Shown here one piece after another: positions 1-6,677 of a stretch of DNA of 23,166 nt. The translations under genes were made by a program, and so were the position numbers. Position 1 is the first letter of the stretch, and every line of letters starts with the position of its first letter. Below the pieces are notes generated by a model. It saw only the letters and a list, made by a program, of their open reading frames with translations. It ran no database searches and was not told where the DNA came from. Source of the DNA: DATEMK01 sp035275625 (GTDB lineage: Bacteria; Bacteroidota; Bacteroidia; AKYH767-A; OLB10); assembly GCA_035275625.1 (NCBI GenBank), contig DATEMK010000258.1, positions 1 to 23,166 on the forward strand, in the 5' to 3' direction.

Positions 1-869
1 AAAATAAAATTCAAAAAAATGACAAAAATGCTAAATATGATAAATATTATAAGGATGAAATTAATTATATCAGGTTATATGAAACCAACTATTTTGAAAT
101 AAATATTGCTGATTTTAAAAGTCATAACGTTGACGAACTGGTTGAAGATTTAAAAAAAATTAATTTCCATGTTAAGCTAGATCAACTCTTTTTAGTAGAT
201 GAGGGAAAGGAGGAAATAATATGGGACTTTAATATTAAAATTGAAAATGATGTTTATGATGCGGGGCAAATAGGTTATTTAATCCTTTCTATTTCAAAGG
301 CATTGGAATCAATAGATGGAATAAAAGTGGAATTAGAGGATTGGGGTACTTCAAGTCGTTGGGTAAGATTAAAAGTTAAAATTAAAAGCGATGTAGCAAA
401 AATTGATTTAAAAGAATTAATTAACAAAGTTCGTCAAAATATTGAAGGAGTGTTATACAAAAAATCTTTAGATGAAATTCAAAAATTTGAAGCTGAGAAA
501 AATAAGTTAAATGCAGAAACAAAGAAATTAATCAAAGAAACTGATAATCTTGATTCTAAAGAAATTTCCAGTGCTAAAAAAAATTTAGACCTTCTTGAGC
601 GAACACTTCATATTGAAAATATGCAGGCGGATTTGGAGGAAAAGAAATTAAAAAATATGGCGGCAAAATTAGATCTTATTAAAAAAGCTTCTGAATTATT
701 CGGTGCAGCTGTAGTTCAGCAGGATGGTGATGTACGGATATCTGTTAATAATTGTCTTTTTGTTGAAAAAATCCAACATAGTGATGGTGCCCCTCAAATT
801 GTTGCTTCAATTGAACAAATTGAAGCGAATGAAATTAAAGCAAAAATTCGTGATGATGAAGAGGATTGA
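1..869 (+). CDS. Unrecognised AT-rich coiled-coil protein, 5' end cut by the window edge
   Basis: The reading frame is open from the first complete codon at base 3 to the TGA at 867-869, with no in-frame ATG before a TTG at 303. The gene therefore starts left of the window and about 288 residues are visible. The visible N-terminal third looks like alternating strands and helices (for example IWDFNIKIENDVYDAGQIGY, then SISKALESIDGIKVELEDWG). A long Lys/Glu/Leu-rich stretch from about base 420 to 690 has the heptad pattern of a coiled coil. A short compact C-terminal part follows and ends in an acidic tail (RDDEED). There is no signal peptide or membrane segment in the visible part, so it is probably cytosolic. 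Codons are strongly A/T-ending compared with the genes from 1275 onwards, which suggests an acquired or accessory gene. I do not recognise the family. Confidence 0.8.
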   Translation, partial: NKIQKNDKNAKYDKYYKDEINYIRLYETNYFEINIADFKSHNVDELVEDLKKINFHVKLDQLFLVDEGKEEIIWDFNIKIENDVYDAGQIGYLILSISKALESIDGIKVELEDWGTSSRWVRLKVKIKSDVAKIDLKELINKVRQNIEGVLYKKSLDEIQKFEAEKNKLNAETKKLIKETDNLDSKEISSAKKNLDLLERTLHIENMQADLEEKKLKNMAAKLDLIKKASELFGAAVVQQDGDVRISVNNCLFVEKIQHSDGAPQIVASIEQIEANEIKAKIRDDEED

Positions 870-1274
870 CTTCATTGTAACTCTTATCTCCTCCCGCCCT
901 TATAACAAGGATTTTGGGAAGATCTGAGATAAAGATAGTATTAAACATATTTTTTGATGTTTACTTTTATCTAAATCAAAACAAACCATCCTTTAGCCTC
1001 CTTTTTCAAACAAACTTTTCTTTCTGGAAATCAATAATCTGAGAAATATTTTTTATTAAACGCAACACTTTCTTCAAAACCATTGTATAAACAATTGTTT
1101 TGAAAATCTTTCAGCATTTTAACACAACAATAAAAAGCTGAAAGATAACTTAAAAAAAGAACATGCATATCAAAAGAAAAAATAAAAATATTACCATCCG
1201 ATGCAAGTTGATGGACGCCCTCGTGCAAAAGATGGAAACAGATAACATAATCTAGCGTCCTACTACTTATCACA
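870..1274. other. 405-base AT-rich intergenic stretch with inverted repeats
   Basis: No convincing gene is present. The stretch holds the nested repeat after the first gene, a 12-bp palindrome AAACAATTGTTT at 1089-1100, and a perfect 10-bp inverted repeat ATCTTTCAGC (1106-1115) / GCTGAAAGAT (1137-1146) with a 21-base loop. A 30-codon reading frame at 1163-1255 (ATG to TAG) has a less AT-rich second half and is discussed as a finding. No TAnnTTTG promoter box was found just upstream of 1275. Confidence 0.5.
882..956 (+). terminator. Possible structured terminator after the first gene
   Basis: Nested inverted repeats follow the stop codon: TTATCTC (884-890) with GAGATAA (926-932), TCCC (892-895) with GGGA (916-919), and CCTT (898-901) with AAGG (907-910). 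Together they could fold into one interrupted hairpin. The nearest T-run (951-956) lies about 15 bases beyond the stem, so this is not a textbook intrinsic terminator. Confidence 0.3.
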
Positions 1275-2240
1275 GTGTCTAATTACTTAAAGACATTATT
1301 AAACATGTTTCTCGCGGTTATCGCTTACACAATGAATCCGCTGAGAATTGCAATCACCTCATCCGTTGAAGCCTGGTTGGAGATGAATGAAAATCTCCAA
1401 AACCGTGTTGCTTCTATTAAAGCTTTAGCACAGACGCAGGCTAAAGAGTTAAAGGGTTTCGCTGCGCAAAAAAAATCACTCAAGAATGCTGCCTGCCAGC
1501 TTGTGTATTCCATCATCAAACCCGCTTTGGCATATGCACGTGCCACCGGTAACGATGTCCTTATTGCCATGCTGAACCGCTCCCTCACCAATTTGAAAGA
1601 AACGGATGACAGCGTATTCGCACAGGTAATGAATGATCTTATTTCTGCCGTCAATGCTGAAATCAGCCATCTCGGCCCGTATGCGGTTAACCCGGCAATG
1701 ATCACTGCCGCAACCGATTCTGTTTCTGCTTATGGCAGCTTCCAGGCAACACCCCGTGATATGGTGGCACAGCGCAAGGCTACTACTCATGCGTTAAACA
1801 CATTAGTAAAAGACACCAATGATTTTGTACGCCTCGTTATGGATCCTATGAGTGTTGCTTTTAAAAAAGAAGCCACCATGGATTACTATAATTCTTATCT
1901 CGCTGAGAGAAAACACGTGCCTGTACACAGCGGTACTACAAAAATCCGTGTTACTGTTATTGACGAAGTTAGCGGCAATCCCGTACCGTTAGCAGTATGC
2001 AGGGTGGACGAATCTGAGGTTACAGGTACAACCGGTATTAATGGTAAAGTGTCGCTAAATAAAGTGCCGCGCGGCATTCAGCGTATCATTGTAACATGCA
2101 ATAATTACCAGGAATATACCAGTGCATATATTTCAATGATCCAGGGTTCGTTTTTTGATATTACCGTGCGTTTAAATCCTGCATTTAATATTCCGGCACC
2201 CGCTCCTGAGTCAGCGCCCCAGGGCACAGTAAATAATTAA
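1275..2240 (+). CDS. Helical protein with C-terminal carboxypeptidase-regulatory-like domain
   Basis: 321 residues from a GTG start; an ATG at 1305 (residue 11) is an alternative start and neither has a clear ribosome binding site. Residues about 10-215 are almost wholly helical and rich in Ala, Leu and Asn, with no signal peptide. Residues about 220-302 look like a small beta-sandwich of the CarboxypepD_reg type: IRVTVIDEVSGNPVPLAVCR, then a GTTGINGKVSLNKVPRG turn, then an alternating-strand end at DITVRLNP. The tail (303-321) is Pro/Ala-rich. Such sandwich domains usually sit outside the cytoplasm, so a protein without an export signal is unusual. I believe similar two-part proteins occur in other Bacteroidota, but I know no function. 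The gene stands alone, ends in a strong terminator, and is richer in G/C than the gene before it. Confidence 0.85.
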   Translation: MSNYLKTLLNMFLAVIAYTMNPLRIAITSSVEAWLEMNENLQNRVASIKALAQTQAKELKGFAAQKKSLKNAACQLVYSIIKPALAYARATGNDVLIAMLNRSLTNLKETDDSVFAQVMNDLISAVNAEISHLGPYAVNPAMITAATDSVSAYGSFQATPRDMVAQRKATTHALNTLVKDTNDFVRLVMDPMSVAFKKEATMDYYNSYLAERKHVPVHSGTTKIRVTVIDEVSGNPVPLAVCRVDESEVTGTTGINGKVSLNKVPRGIQRIIVTCNNYQEYTSAYISMIQGSFFDITVRLNPAFNIPAPAPESAPQGTVNN

Positions 2241-2261
2241 TAAAGGGGAATTTAAATTTTT

Positions 2262-2293
2262 AACCCGTCTGCCCCTGGTGGACGGGTTTTTTT
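2262..2293 (+). terminator. Rho-independent terminator of the 1275 gene
   Basis: Perfect 8-bp stem AACCCGTC (2262-2269) / GACGGGTT (2281-2288) with an 11-base loop, followed by an unbroken T-run (2287-2293), 21 bases after the stop codon. Confidence 0.85.
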
Positions 2294-2339
2294 ATTTCTT
2301 TTCGGCAGGTCTTAATAAACAGTTTCATAAATTTACATC

Positions 2340-2363
2340 GAAACCTGCATCTTGCCAGGCAGT
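2340..2363 (+). repeat. Diverged intergenic repeat, copy 1
   Basis: This 24-base segment matches 6038-6061 at 20 of 24 positions. Both start GAAACC, share CATC, and end CAGGCAGT. Both lie in spacers near genes for T9SS-secreted proteins. Copy 1 forms the left arm of the hairpin at 2348-2389. Confidence 0.5.
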
Positions 2364-2402
2364 CATGTACATCGGGACACTGGCAGATGGCTTCTTTTTT
2401 TT
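2348..2402 (+). terminator. Second hairpin plus T-run, possible terminator or end of a small RNA
   Basis: CATC-T-TGCCAG (2348-2358) pairs with CTGGCAGATG (2380-2389), leaving one bulged T and a 21-base loop that itself contains the palindrome ATGTACAT. A T-run follows at 2395-2402. The hairpin lies between the first terminator and the 2482 gene, so it has no obvious gene to terminate. The promoter-like motif ending at 2335 raises the possibility of a short RNA. Confidence 0.35.
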
Positions 2403-2481
2403 ATTTCTTTAATTCCTTATTCGTTATGCGAAACCCGTATCGCTTCGAACTAACTGTAGTGGTAACACAAACAAACAACAG

Positions 2482-3258
2482 ATGAAAAAGTTATTATTAT
2501 TTTTTTCGATAATGGTTAAGATTGAACCTTCTGATGCACAATTTATTTTACCCCAATTGCAAGCAGGAGTTTATGTTGATACTGCTTTTGGCTACTTTTT
2601 TTATGGTTTTCCTGGTTATTGCGATTCATTAGGCGTTTATGATGTTATATTCTCTGTAGATCCAGGTTTAATTCCTCTTGTTTCAGGTACGCAAATTCAA
2701 GGAACTGTAATATCAGTTTCTCCGGCTGATTCTGTCAGTTCAATTCAGGCTGGAATTATCCATGTAGGCGATACCCTGCAATTTCCTTCATCAACGAGTA
2801 ATTATTATACCATTTCTTCAACCGCTGCCGGAGGCATCGGTGTTGAATTAAGAATTGTTGGAACTCCATCTGTACCATTTGAAAATTATCCGTGCGAACT
2901 TTCAATTATTTGCACATTAGCTGATTGTGGTAATACTTGCTTACTCCTGGATCAACCACCTGCTTGTTCAGTAAATGATTTCACTGGAATTAATGAAGCT
3001 TTATCAGAATTTATTTTTAATATTAAACCTAATCCCGCAACTGATAAATTTGAATTATATTCCGCTGCTTATTTTAAGCATGAAAGTCTTTTTGAAATTT
3101 CCAATTTAGAGGGACAAATAATTTTAAAAGAAACACTATCTATGAATTTCAAATCAAAAAACTTCTCAACCGATCAATTACCAAATGGCATTTACTTTTG
3201 GAAAACAATTTCTGGTGGTAAAGAAAATGGTAACGGAAAAATTGTTGTCATCAAATAA
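2482..3258 (+). CDS. Secreted protein with T9SS type A sorting domain
   Basis: 258 residues. Residues 1-19 form a signal peptide with likely cleavage before Gln20 (SDA|Q). The middle (20-170) is a beta-rich domain that I do not recognise, with six cysteines (47, 138, 144, 149, 153, 162), several of them close together near its end and possibly disulphide-bonded. Residues about 177-258 are a T9SS sorting domain: FIFNIKPNPATDKFELYSA, the LPNGIYFWK turn, and the basic end GKIVVIK. In characterised T9SS cargo this domain directs export across the outer membrane and is removed by PorU. The start is the only ATG that gives a complete signal peptide. The gene follows two hairpins and is probably transcribed on its own. 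Function beyond secretion is unknown. Confidence 0.88.
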   Translation: MKKLLLFFSIMVKIEPSDAQFILPQLQAGVYVDTAFGYFFYGFPGYCDSLGVYDVIFSVDPGLIPLVSGTQIQGTVISVSPADSVSSIQAGIIHVGDTLQFPSSTSNYYTISSTAAGGIGVELRIVGTPSVPFENYPCELSIICTLADCGNTCLLLDQPPACSVNDFTGINEALSEFIFNIKPNPATDKFELYSAAYFKHESLFEISNLEGQIILKETLSMNFKSKNFSTDQLPNGIYFWKTISGGKENGNGKIVVIK

Positions 3259-3341
3259 TGTTTATTGTGAGCACGATCAAATATGCTTTATAGAAACGGT
3301 TCGGTATTCGCACAACAGCAAGATTAAAGAAATAAATTTTT

Positions 3342-3971
3342 ATGCATTTAAAACGGCAACTACTTTCAATCACTTTAATGCTGACAGTTTGTGCAGCGTA
3401 TGCGCAAAAAAGCAAACTTGCATATTACTTTGACGACCCGGTTGTGGTTGACTCTGCTTCAACGATAATTATCCCGACAAGATATAACTCTGATTTCCTG
3501 TCTTCAAATAAAATTGCTTTATGGGGAGACTTTTATGCTAACATCATTTTTTACAATTTCACATCCGATACTTATAAGCGACTTTTTGACCAGGACACTT
3601 ACATTGTGGGCTACAAAACACACTATTATTATTATCGTGAAGAACCGAAGCAACCGGAGAACATTACATCAAAGTGGCTTTTTTATAGAGTGAAAAATGT
3701 GGACCGCAATAAAAGCGGGCGCATTGATAATGACGACCCTGCAATACTTTATGTAACAGATTTGCATGGCGGCAACTTAAAATCCCTGACAACTGAAAAT
3801 GAAAATGTATTGAGCATTGACATTTTTGAAAAGCAAAATTTTGCTTTAATAAAAATTCAACGGGACCAGGACAACGATGGCGACTTTGAAAACAGCGACA
3901 AAGATTTTTACTATGTGAAACTTGACTTAACAACGATGTCCTTTGGAAATAAAATTGAAGCGAAACAATAA
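3342..3971 (+). CDS. Exported protein with two EF-hand-like calcium loops
   Basis: 209 residues. Residues 1-21 are a signal peptide ending AYA|Q. The rest looks like a short beta-propeller or beta-sheet protein with aromatic-rich strands (for example HYYYYRE at 94-100). Two 12-residue loops match the EF-hand/dockerin pattern with acidic or polar residues at 1, 3, 5, 9 and 12: DRNKSGRIDNDD (121-132) and DQDNDGDFENSD (175-186). Each comes just before a strand (AILYVTD, DFYYVKLD). There is no sorting domain and no lipobox, so the protein is probably periplasmic. It starts 83 bases after the previous gene on the same strand and could be co-transcribed. I infer calcium binding from the loops; the role is unknown. 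Confidence 0.82.
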   Translation: MHLKRQLLSITLMLTVCAAYAQKSKLAYYFDDPVVVDSASTIIIPTRYNSDFLSSNKIALWGDFYANIIFYNFTSDTYKRLFDQDTYIVGYKTHYYYYREEPKQPENITSKWLFYRVKNVDRNKSGRIDNDDPAILYVTDLHGGNLKSLTTENENVLSIDIFEKQNFALIKIQRDQDNDGDFENSDKDFYYVKLDLTTMSFGNKIEAKQ

Positions 3972-4027
3972 CTGAACTACTTTACAAATTCAAAATGTAA
4001 ATTTTAAACAATAATAAAATATACAGT

Positions 4028-4591
4028 ATGAGAAAAAAAACAAAATTCCTTGTTTTGACAATCCTGCTTATTGTCGGACGAATTTATGATGTTTACTCAA
4101 CATCCATCTATACACCAGATCTGGCGCACGAAACTAATATTGCAGTAAAATACCTGGGAGCAGGCTGGACAAGTGTAATTGCTTTACAATTACTGGTAAC
4201 CGGATTAGTTATTTTTTTTCTTCACTATTATTTCTTTAAGTTCAAAACTATCAGGCCTGATGAAAGCGATTTGACTTTAAAACAATATATTTCATACAGC
4301 TTATTTAACGATAAAAATTCTTTTGGTAAAGCTTTTTATAAAATGCCAGGTAATAAATCAGTATTAATTGCGACAACCGGATATATTACCACAATGACTT
4401 TAATAGCTATAAGTTATATTGTGGGAACTTCAACGACCATTTTAATAATGAGCGAGGATTATAAAAGAATTTATAAAATGGGTATTCCCTATTTATTATA
4501 CTGCATTATCGGAATGGCAGCAATTTATTTTACAACCAGGTTCTTTCAAATTGAATATAAAAGATACAAAGATGGATATGCTTTGACTTAA
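4028..4591 (+). CDS. Four-helix integral membrane protein of unknown function
   Basis: 187 residues with four likely membrane segments: about 6-22, 46-70, 111-140 and 152-170. The first loop carries the pattern RIYDVYSTSIYTPDLAHETN followed by YLGAGW, the kind of polar, conserved-looking segment expected of a functional site between helices 1 and 2. The loop between helices 2 and 3 is charged. I have the impression of an uncharacterised family in Bacteroidota but cannot name it. The gene lies 56 bases after the 3342 gene on the same strand. No catalytic motif is visible. Confidence 0.8.
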   Translation: MRKKTKFLVLTILLIVGRIYDVYSTSIYTPDLAHETNIAVKYLGAGWTSVIALQLLVTGLVIFFLHYYFFKFKTIRPDESDLTLKQYISYSLFNDKNSFGKAFYKMPGNKSVLIATTGYITTMTLIAISYIVGTSTTILIMSEDYKRIYKMGIPYLLYCIIGMAAIYFTTRFFQIEYKRYKDGYALT

Positions 4592-4626
4592 ACTTAAAAA
4601 TCAATCTAAGCAAGTTTGAAAACTAT

Positions 4627-4637
4627 GTATATTTGAA
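4627..4637 (+). promoter_or_regulatory. -7 box (TATATTTG) in front of the sugar dehydrogenase gene
   Basis: TATATTTG at 4628-4635 fits the Bacteroidota -7 consensus TAnnTTTG and lies 23 bases before the ATG at 4659. No -33 TTG is found at about 19 bases spacing. The 11-mer GTATATTTGAA is identical to the one at 6629-6639. Confidence 0.5.
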
Positions 4638-4658
4638 ACATCATATAACATTTCAACT

Positions 4659-6032
4659 ATGAATATACAGCTGGCAATATCCCGTCTTATCTTAATTACT
4701 CTGCCCGCCTTTGGCAGCTCGTTTGCCGCGAAGGCTCAAACCATTACCGATACCATTGGCAATACGGTGGTGGAGATTTCAGTTGCTCTCGACAGTTCTT
4801 ATTTTACAGGCGGTTATATGAGCGGGCCCTGGGACCTCTACTGGGGACCGGATCAGAAACTCTGGTATTCCAACCGTACTGCTCTTTGCACATATGACCC
4901 TTCCACGCTGGCAGTGGATACCATTCTTAATTTACCCACAGGGTATATTATGGGTATTACAACGCATGACGATTTTTTTGTGAACCCTTATGTTTACCTG
5001 CTTGTTGACCAGGCCGCCTATTACGGAATGGGGACGCTGATAAAATTTTTTCGCTACGATTACAGTCTGGCTGGTGATTCGCTTTATAACCCGCAATTTA
5101 TATTAGAATGGAATCATCCCGGTGAACATTCCGGAGGGCGCACAGTTTTCGGATCGGATGATAAAGTGTATGTGTCAACTGCTGAATATTACACTCCCAA
5201 TGATACCCTGTTTAATAATTCCGGGAAAGTACTTCGCATAAATCCTGATGGTTCAGTGCCGATTGATAATCCACGCCCTGATTATACGTTTACTTACGGG
5301 CACCGTAACCCGCAGGGAATTGTTGAAGCACCGAACGGAAACCTGTTTGTATCAGAATACGGGGCGAGCTGGGATGAGCTCAATTTATTAGAAGAGAACC
5401 GGTACTACGGATGGATGGTTTATGATGGCAACATGTGTTTTTCTGTACCGGATACCTGCAACTACTATGATACCATTGCAGTTTTTCCCATTGATGCGGG
5501 GCATAACCCCCCTTCAGGGATTGACTATTATAATCATCCCGCGATCCCTGAATTTAACGGGTTGGTGCAGGCCGTTACAGGAGCTTTCCAGGGATTGATC
5601 GCTTACACCATGAATGCCGCGTTCGACAGTGTGTTGTTAAAGAGCTATTATCTGACAGGTGAGTACGGGCGGGTGAGAGATGTTTGTGCAGCTCCTGACG
5701 GCTCGGTTTATTTTATTGCGCACGACCGGTTTGTTCCGGATATACATGTTATACGAAACCCGCTGTTCACCGGAAGCGCGGAAACGAACCGGGACGAATT
5801 TTTTTCTTTCTATCCCAACCCGTCTTCCGGTGAAGTGGTATATCAACTGCATTCAGAAAATGCTGCAACCATATTAGTGAATGATTTAAGCGGAAGAAAT
5901 ATCTGCTCAGAACATATAACAGGAAAAGCAGGTAAGATTGATATCAGCAAAATTCCCGGGGGCTGTTATTTCATAACTGTAAAATCTTCTGACGGTTTCA
6001 ACGTTTCAAAAAAGCTGATTAGAATAAATTGA
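4659..6032 (+). CDS. PQQ-type sugar dehydrogenase, T9SS-secreted
   Basis: 457 residues. A signal peptide covers 1-26 (AKA|Q). Residues about 40-368 form the six-bladed propeller of soluble glucose/aldose sugar dehydrogenases (GSDH family), which oxidise sugars at C1 with PQQ and calcium. Sites that can be matched by pattern are the catalytic His157 in EHSGGRTVFG, the PQQ-site segment GHRNPQG (214-220, Arg216-Asn217), SEYGASWDELNLLEENRYYG (232-251), and RVRDV (338-342), whose two arginines match the PQQ-contacting pair. Residues about 381-457 are a T9SS sorting domain (FFSFYPNPSSGEV to KKLIRIN). The enzyme would work outside the cell or at the cell surface. PQQ synthesis genes are not in the window. 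The segment just before RVRDV is shorter than I expect for the family, so loss of the PQQ lysine is possible. Substrate cannot be predicted. Confidence 0.88.
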   Translation: MNIQLAISRLILITLPAFGSSFAAKAQTITDTIGNTVVEISVALDSSYFTGGYMSGPWDLYWGPDQKLWYSNRTALCTYDPSTLAVDTILNLPTGYIMGITTHDDFFVNPYVYLLVDQAAYYGMGTLIKFFRYDYSLAGDSLYNPQFILEWNHPGEHSGGRTVFGSDDKVYVSTAEYYTPNDTLFNNSGKVLRINPDGSVPIDNPRPDYTFTYGHRNPQGIVEAPNGNLFVSEYGASWDELNLLEENRYYGWMVYDGNMCFSVPDTCNYYDTIAVFPIDAGHNPPSGIDYYNHPAIPEFNGLVQAVTGAFQGLIAYTMNAAFDSVLLKSYYLTGEYGRVRDVCAAPDGSVYFIAHDRFVPDIHVIRNPLFTGSAETNRDEFFSFYPNPSSGEVVYQLHSENAATILVNDLSGRNICSEHITGKAGKIDISKIPGGCYFITVKSSDGFNVSKKLIRIN

Positions 6033-6037
6033 ACTTT

Positions 6038-6061
6038 GAAACCCACATCCTGTCAGGCAGT
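6038..6061 (+). repeat. Diverged intergenic repeat, copy 2
   Basis: 20 of 24 bases match 2340-2363. It begins 5 bases after the stop codon of the sugar dehydrogenase gene. Unlike copy 1, it is not followed by a matching right arm or T-run. Confidence 0.5.
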
Positions 6062-6160
6062 ACAGCTTATTCAAACGGGGCGCTAATTATTGACAAGTAA
6101 CCCTTCCCGGGATGAATGCTCTCCCTTACTTTACAACTGGAAACAAATAACTTTATTCAC

Positions 6161-6565
6161 ATGGCAGAATTAAAAACAAAAAAAACCGAACTCAGTGTTG
6201 AGGCATTTATCAAAAAAGTTCCGGAAGCACAAAAACGAAAAGACGCTTTCACAATTCTTGAACTGATGGAAAAAGCGACTAAAGCCAAAGGGAAAATGTG
6301 GGGGCCATCCATCATTGGTTTCGGTGACCGTCATTTAAAATACGAGAGCGGACGCGAACTCGATTGGTTTGTGATGGGATTTTCTCCGCGCAAACAAAAC
6401 CTGACCCTGTATATTCCGGGGACGGTTGAGAAGCAACAGGCGCTTTTGAAAAAATTAGGAAAACATAAAACAGGAAAAGGCTGTTTGTATATTAATAAAT
6501 TGGAAGAAGTGGATATGGCTGTTTTAAAAGAAATAATCAGAAAAGGGCTTGAGAAAATAATGTAA
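6161..6565 (+). CDS. DUF1801 (YdhG-like) domain protein
   Basis: 134 residues from the ATG at 6161. An in-frame ATG at 6116 would add 15 residues (starting MLSLTLQLET), but the family normally begins with a short polar N-terminus like MAELKTKKTELSVEAFIKKV, so 6161 is preferred. Features of the fold are the N-terminal helix, WGPSIIGFGDRHLKYESGRE (45-64), DWFVMGFSPRKQNLTLYIPG, and the C-terminal KTGKGCLYINKLEEVDMAVL. The family is small, cytosolic and similar to frataxin/YdhG-type folds; a biochemical role is not established to my knowledge. No signal peptide is present, which sets it apart from its exported neighbours. Confidence 0.87.
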   Translation: MAELKTKKTELSVEAFIKKVPEAQKRKDAFTILELMEKATKAKGKMWGPSIIGFGDRHLKYESGRELDWFVMGFSPRKQNLTLYIPGTVEKQQALLKKLGKHKTGKGCLYINKLEEVDMAVLKEIIRKGLEKIM

Positions 6566-6616
6566 AAACGCTTTGCCCCGGGACAAGTTCTGCATGTAAG
6601 CCGTATGCCCGACAGG

Positions 6617-6639
6617 ATAAACAGTTTCGTATATTTGAA
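6617..6639 (+). promoter_or_regulatory. Promoter-like motif in front of the GEVED gene
   Basis: ATAAACAGTTTC (6617-6628) is followed directly by GTATATTTGAA, which contains TATATTTG (6630-6637), a TAnnTTTG -7 box 40 bases before the ATG at 6678. The same 12-mer occurs at 2315-2326 in front of TAAATTTA. No -33 TTG is seen at the usual distance. Confidence 0.5.
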
Positions 6640-6677
6640 GTGATAATGAATAATGAATAACAATTAACAGGTCAACT

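Noticed and set aside
1031..1273. 80-codon open frame on the minus strand in the long spacer
   Set aside because: The translation is rich in Cys, Phe and Tyr with no domain or start signal, and it overlaps inverted repeats. It is best explained by AT-rich non-coding DNA.
1325..1790. Two overlapping minus-strand open frames within the 1275 gene
   Set aside because: They mirror the codon pattern of the plus-strand gene, which has domain structure and a downstream terminator. They have no independent support.
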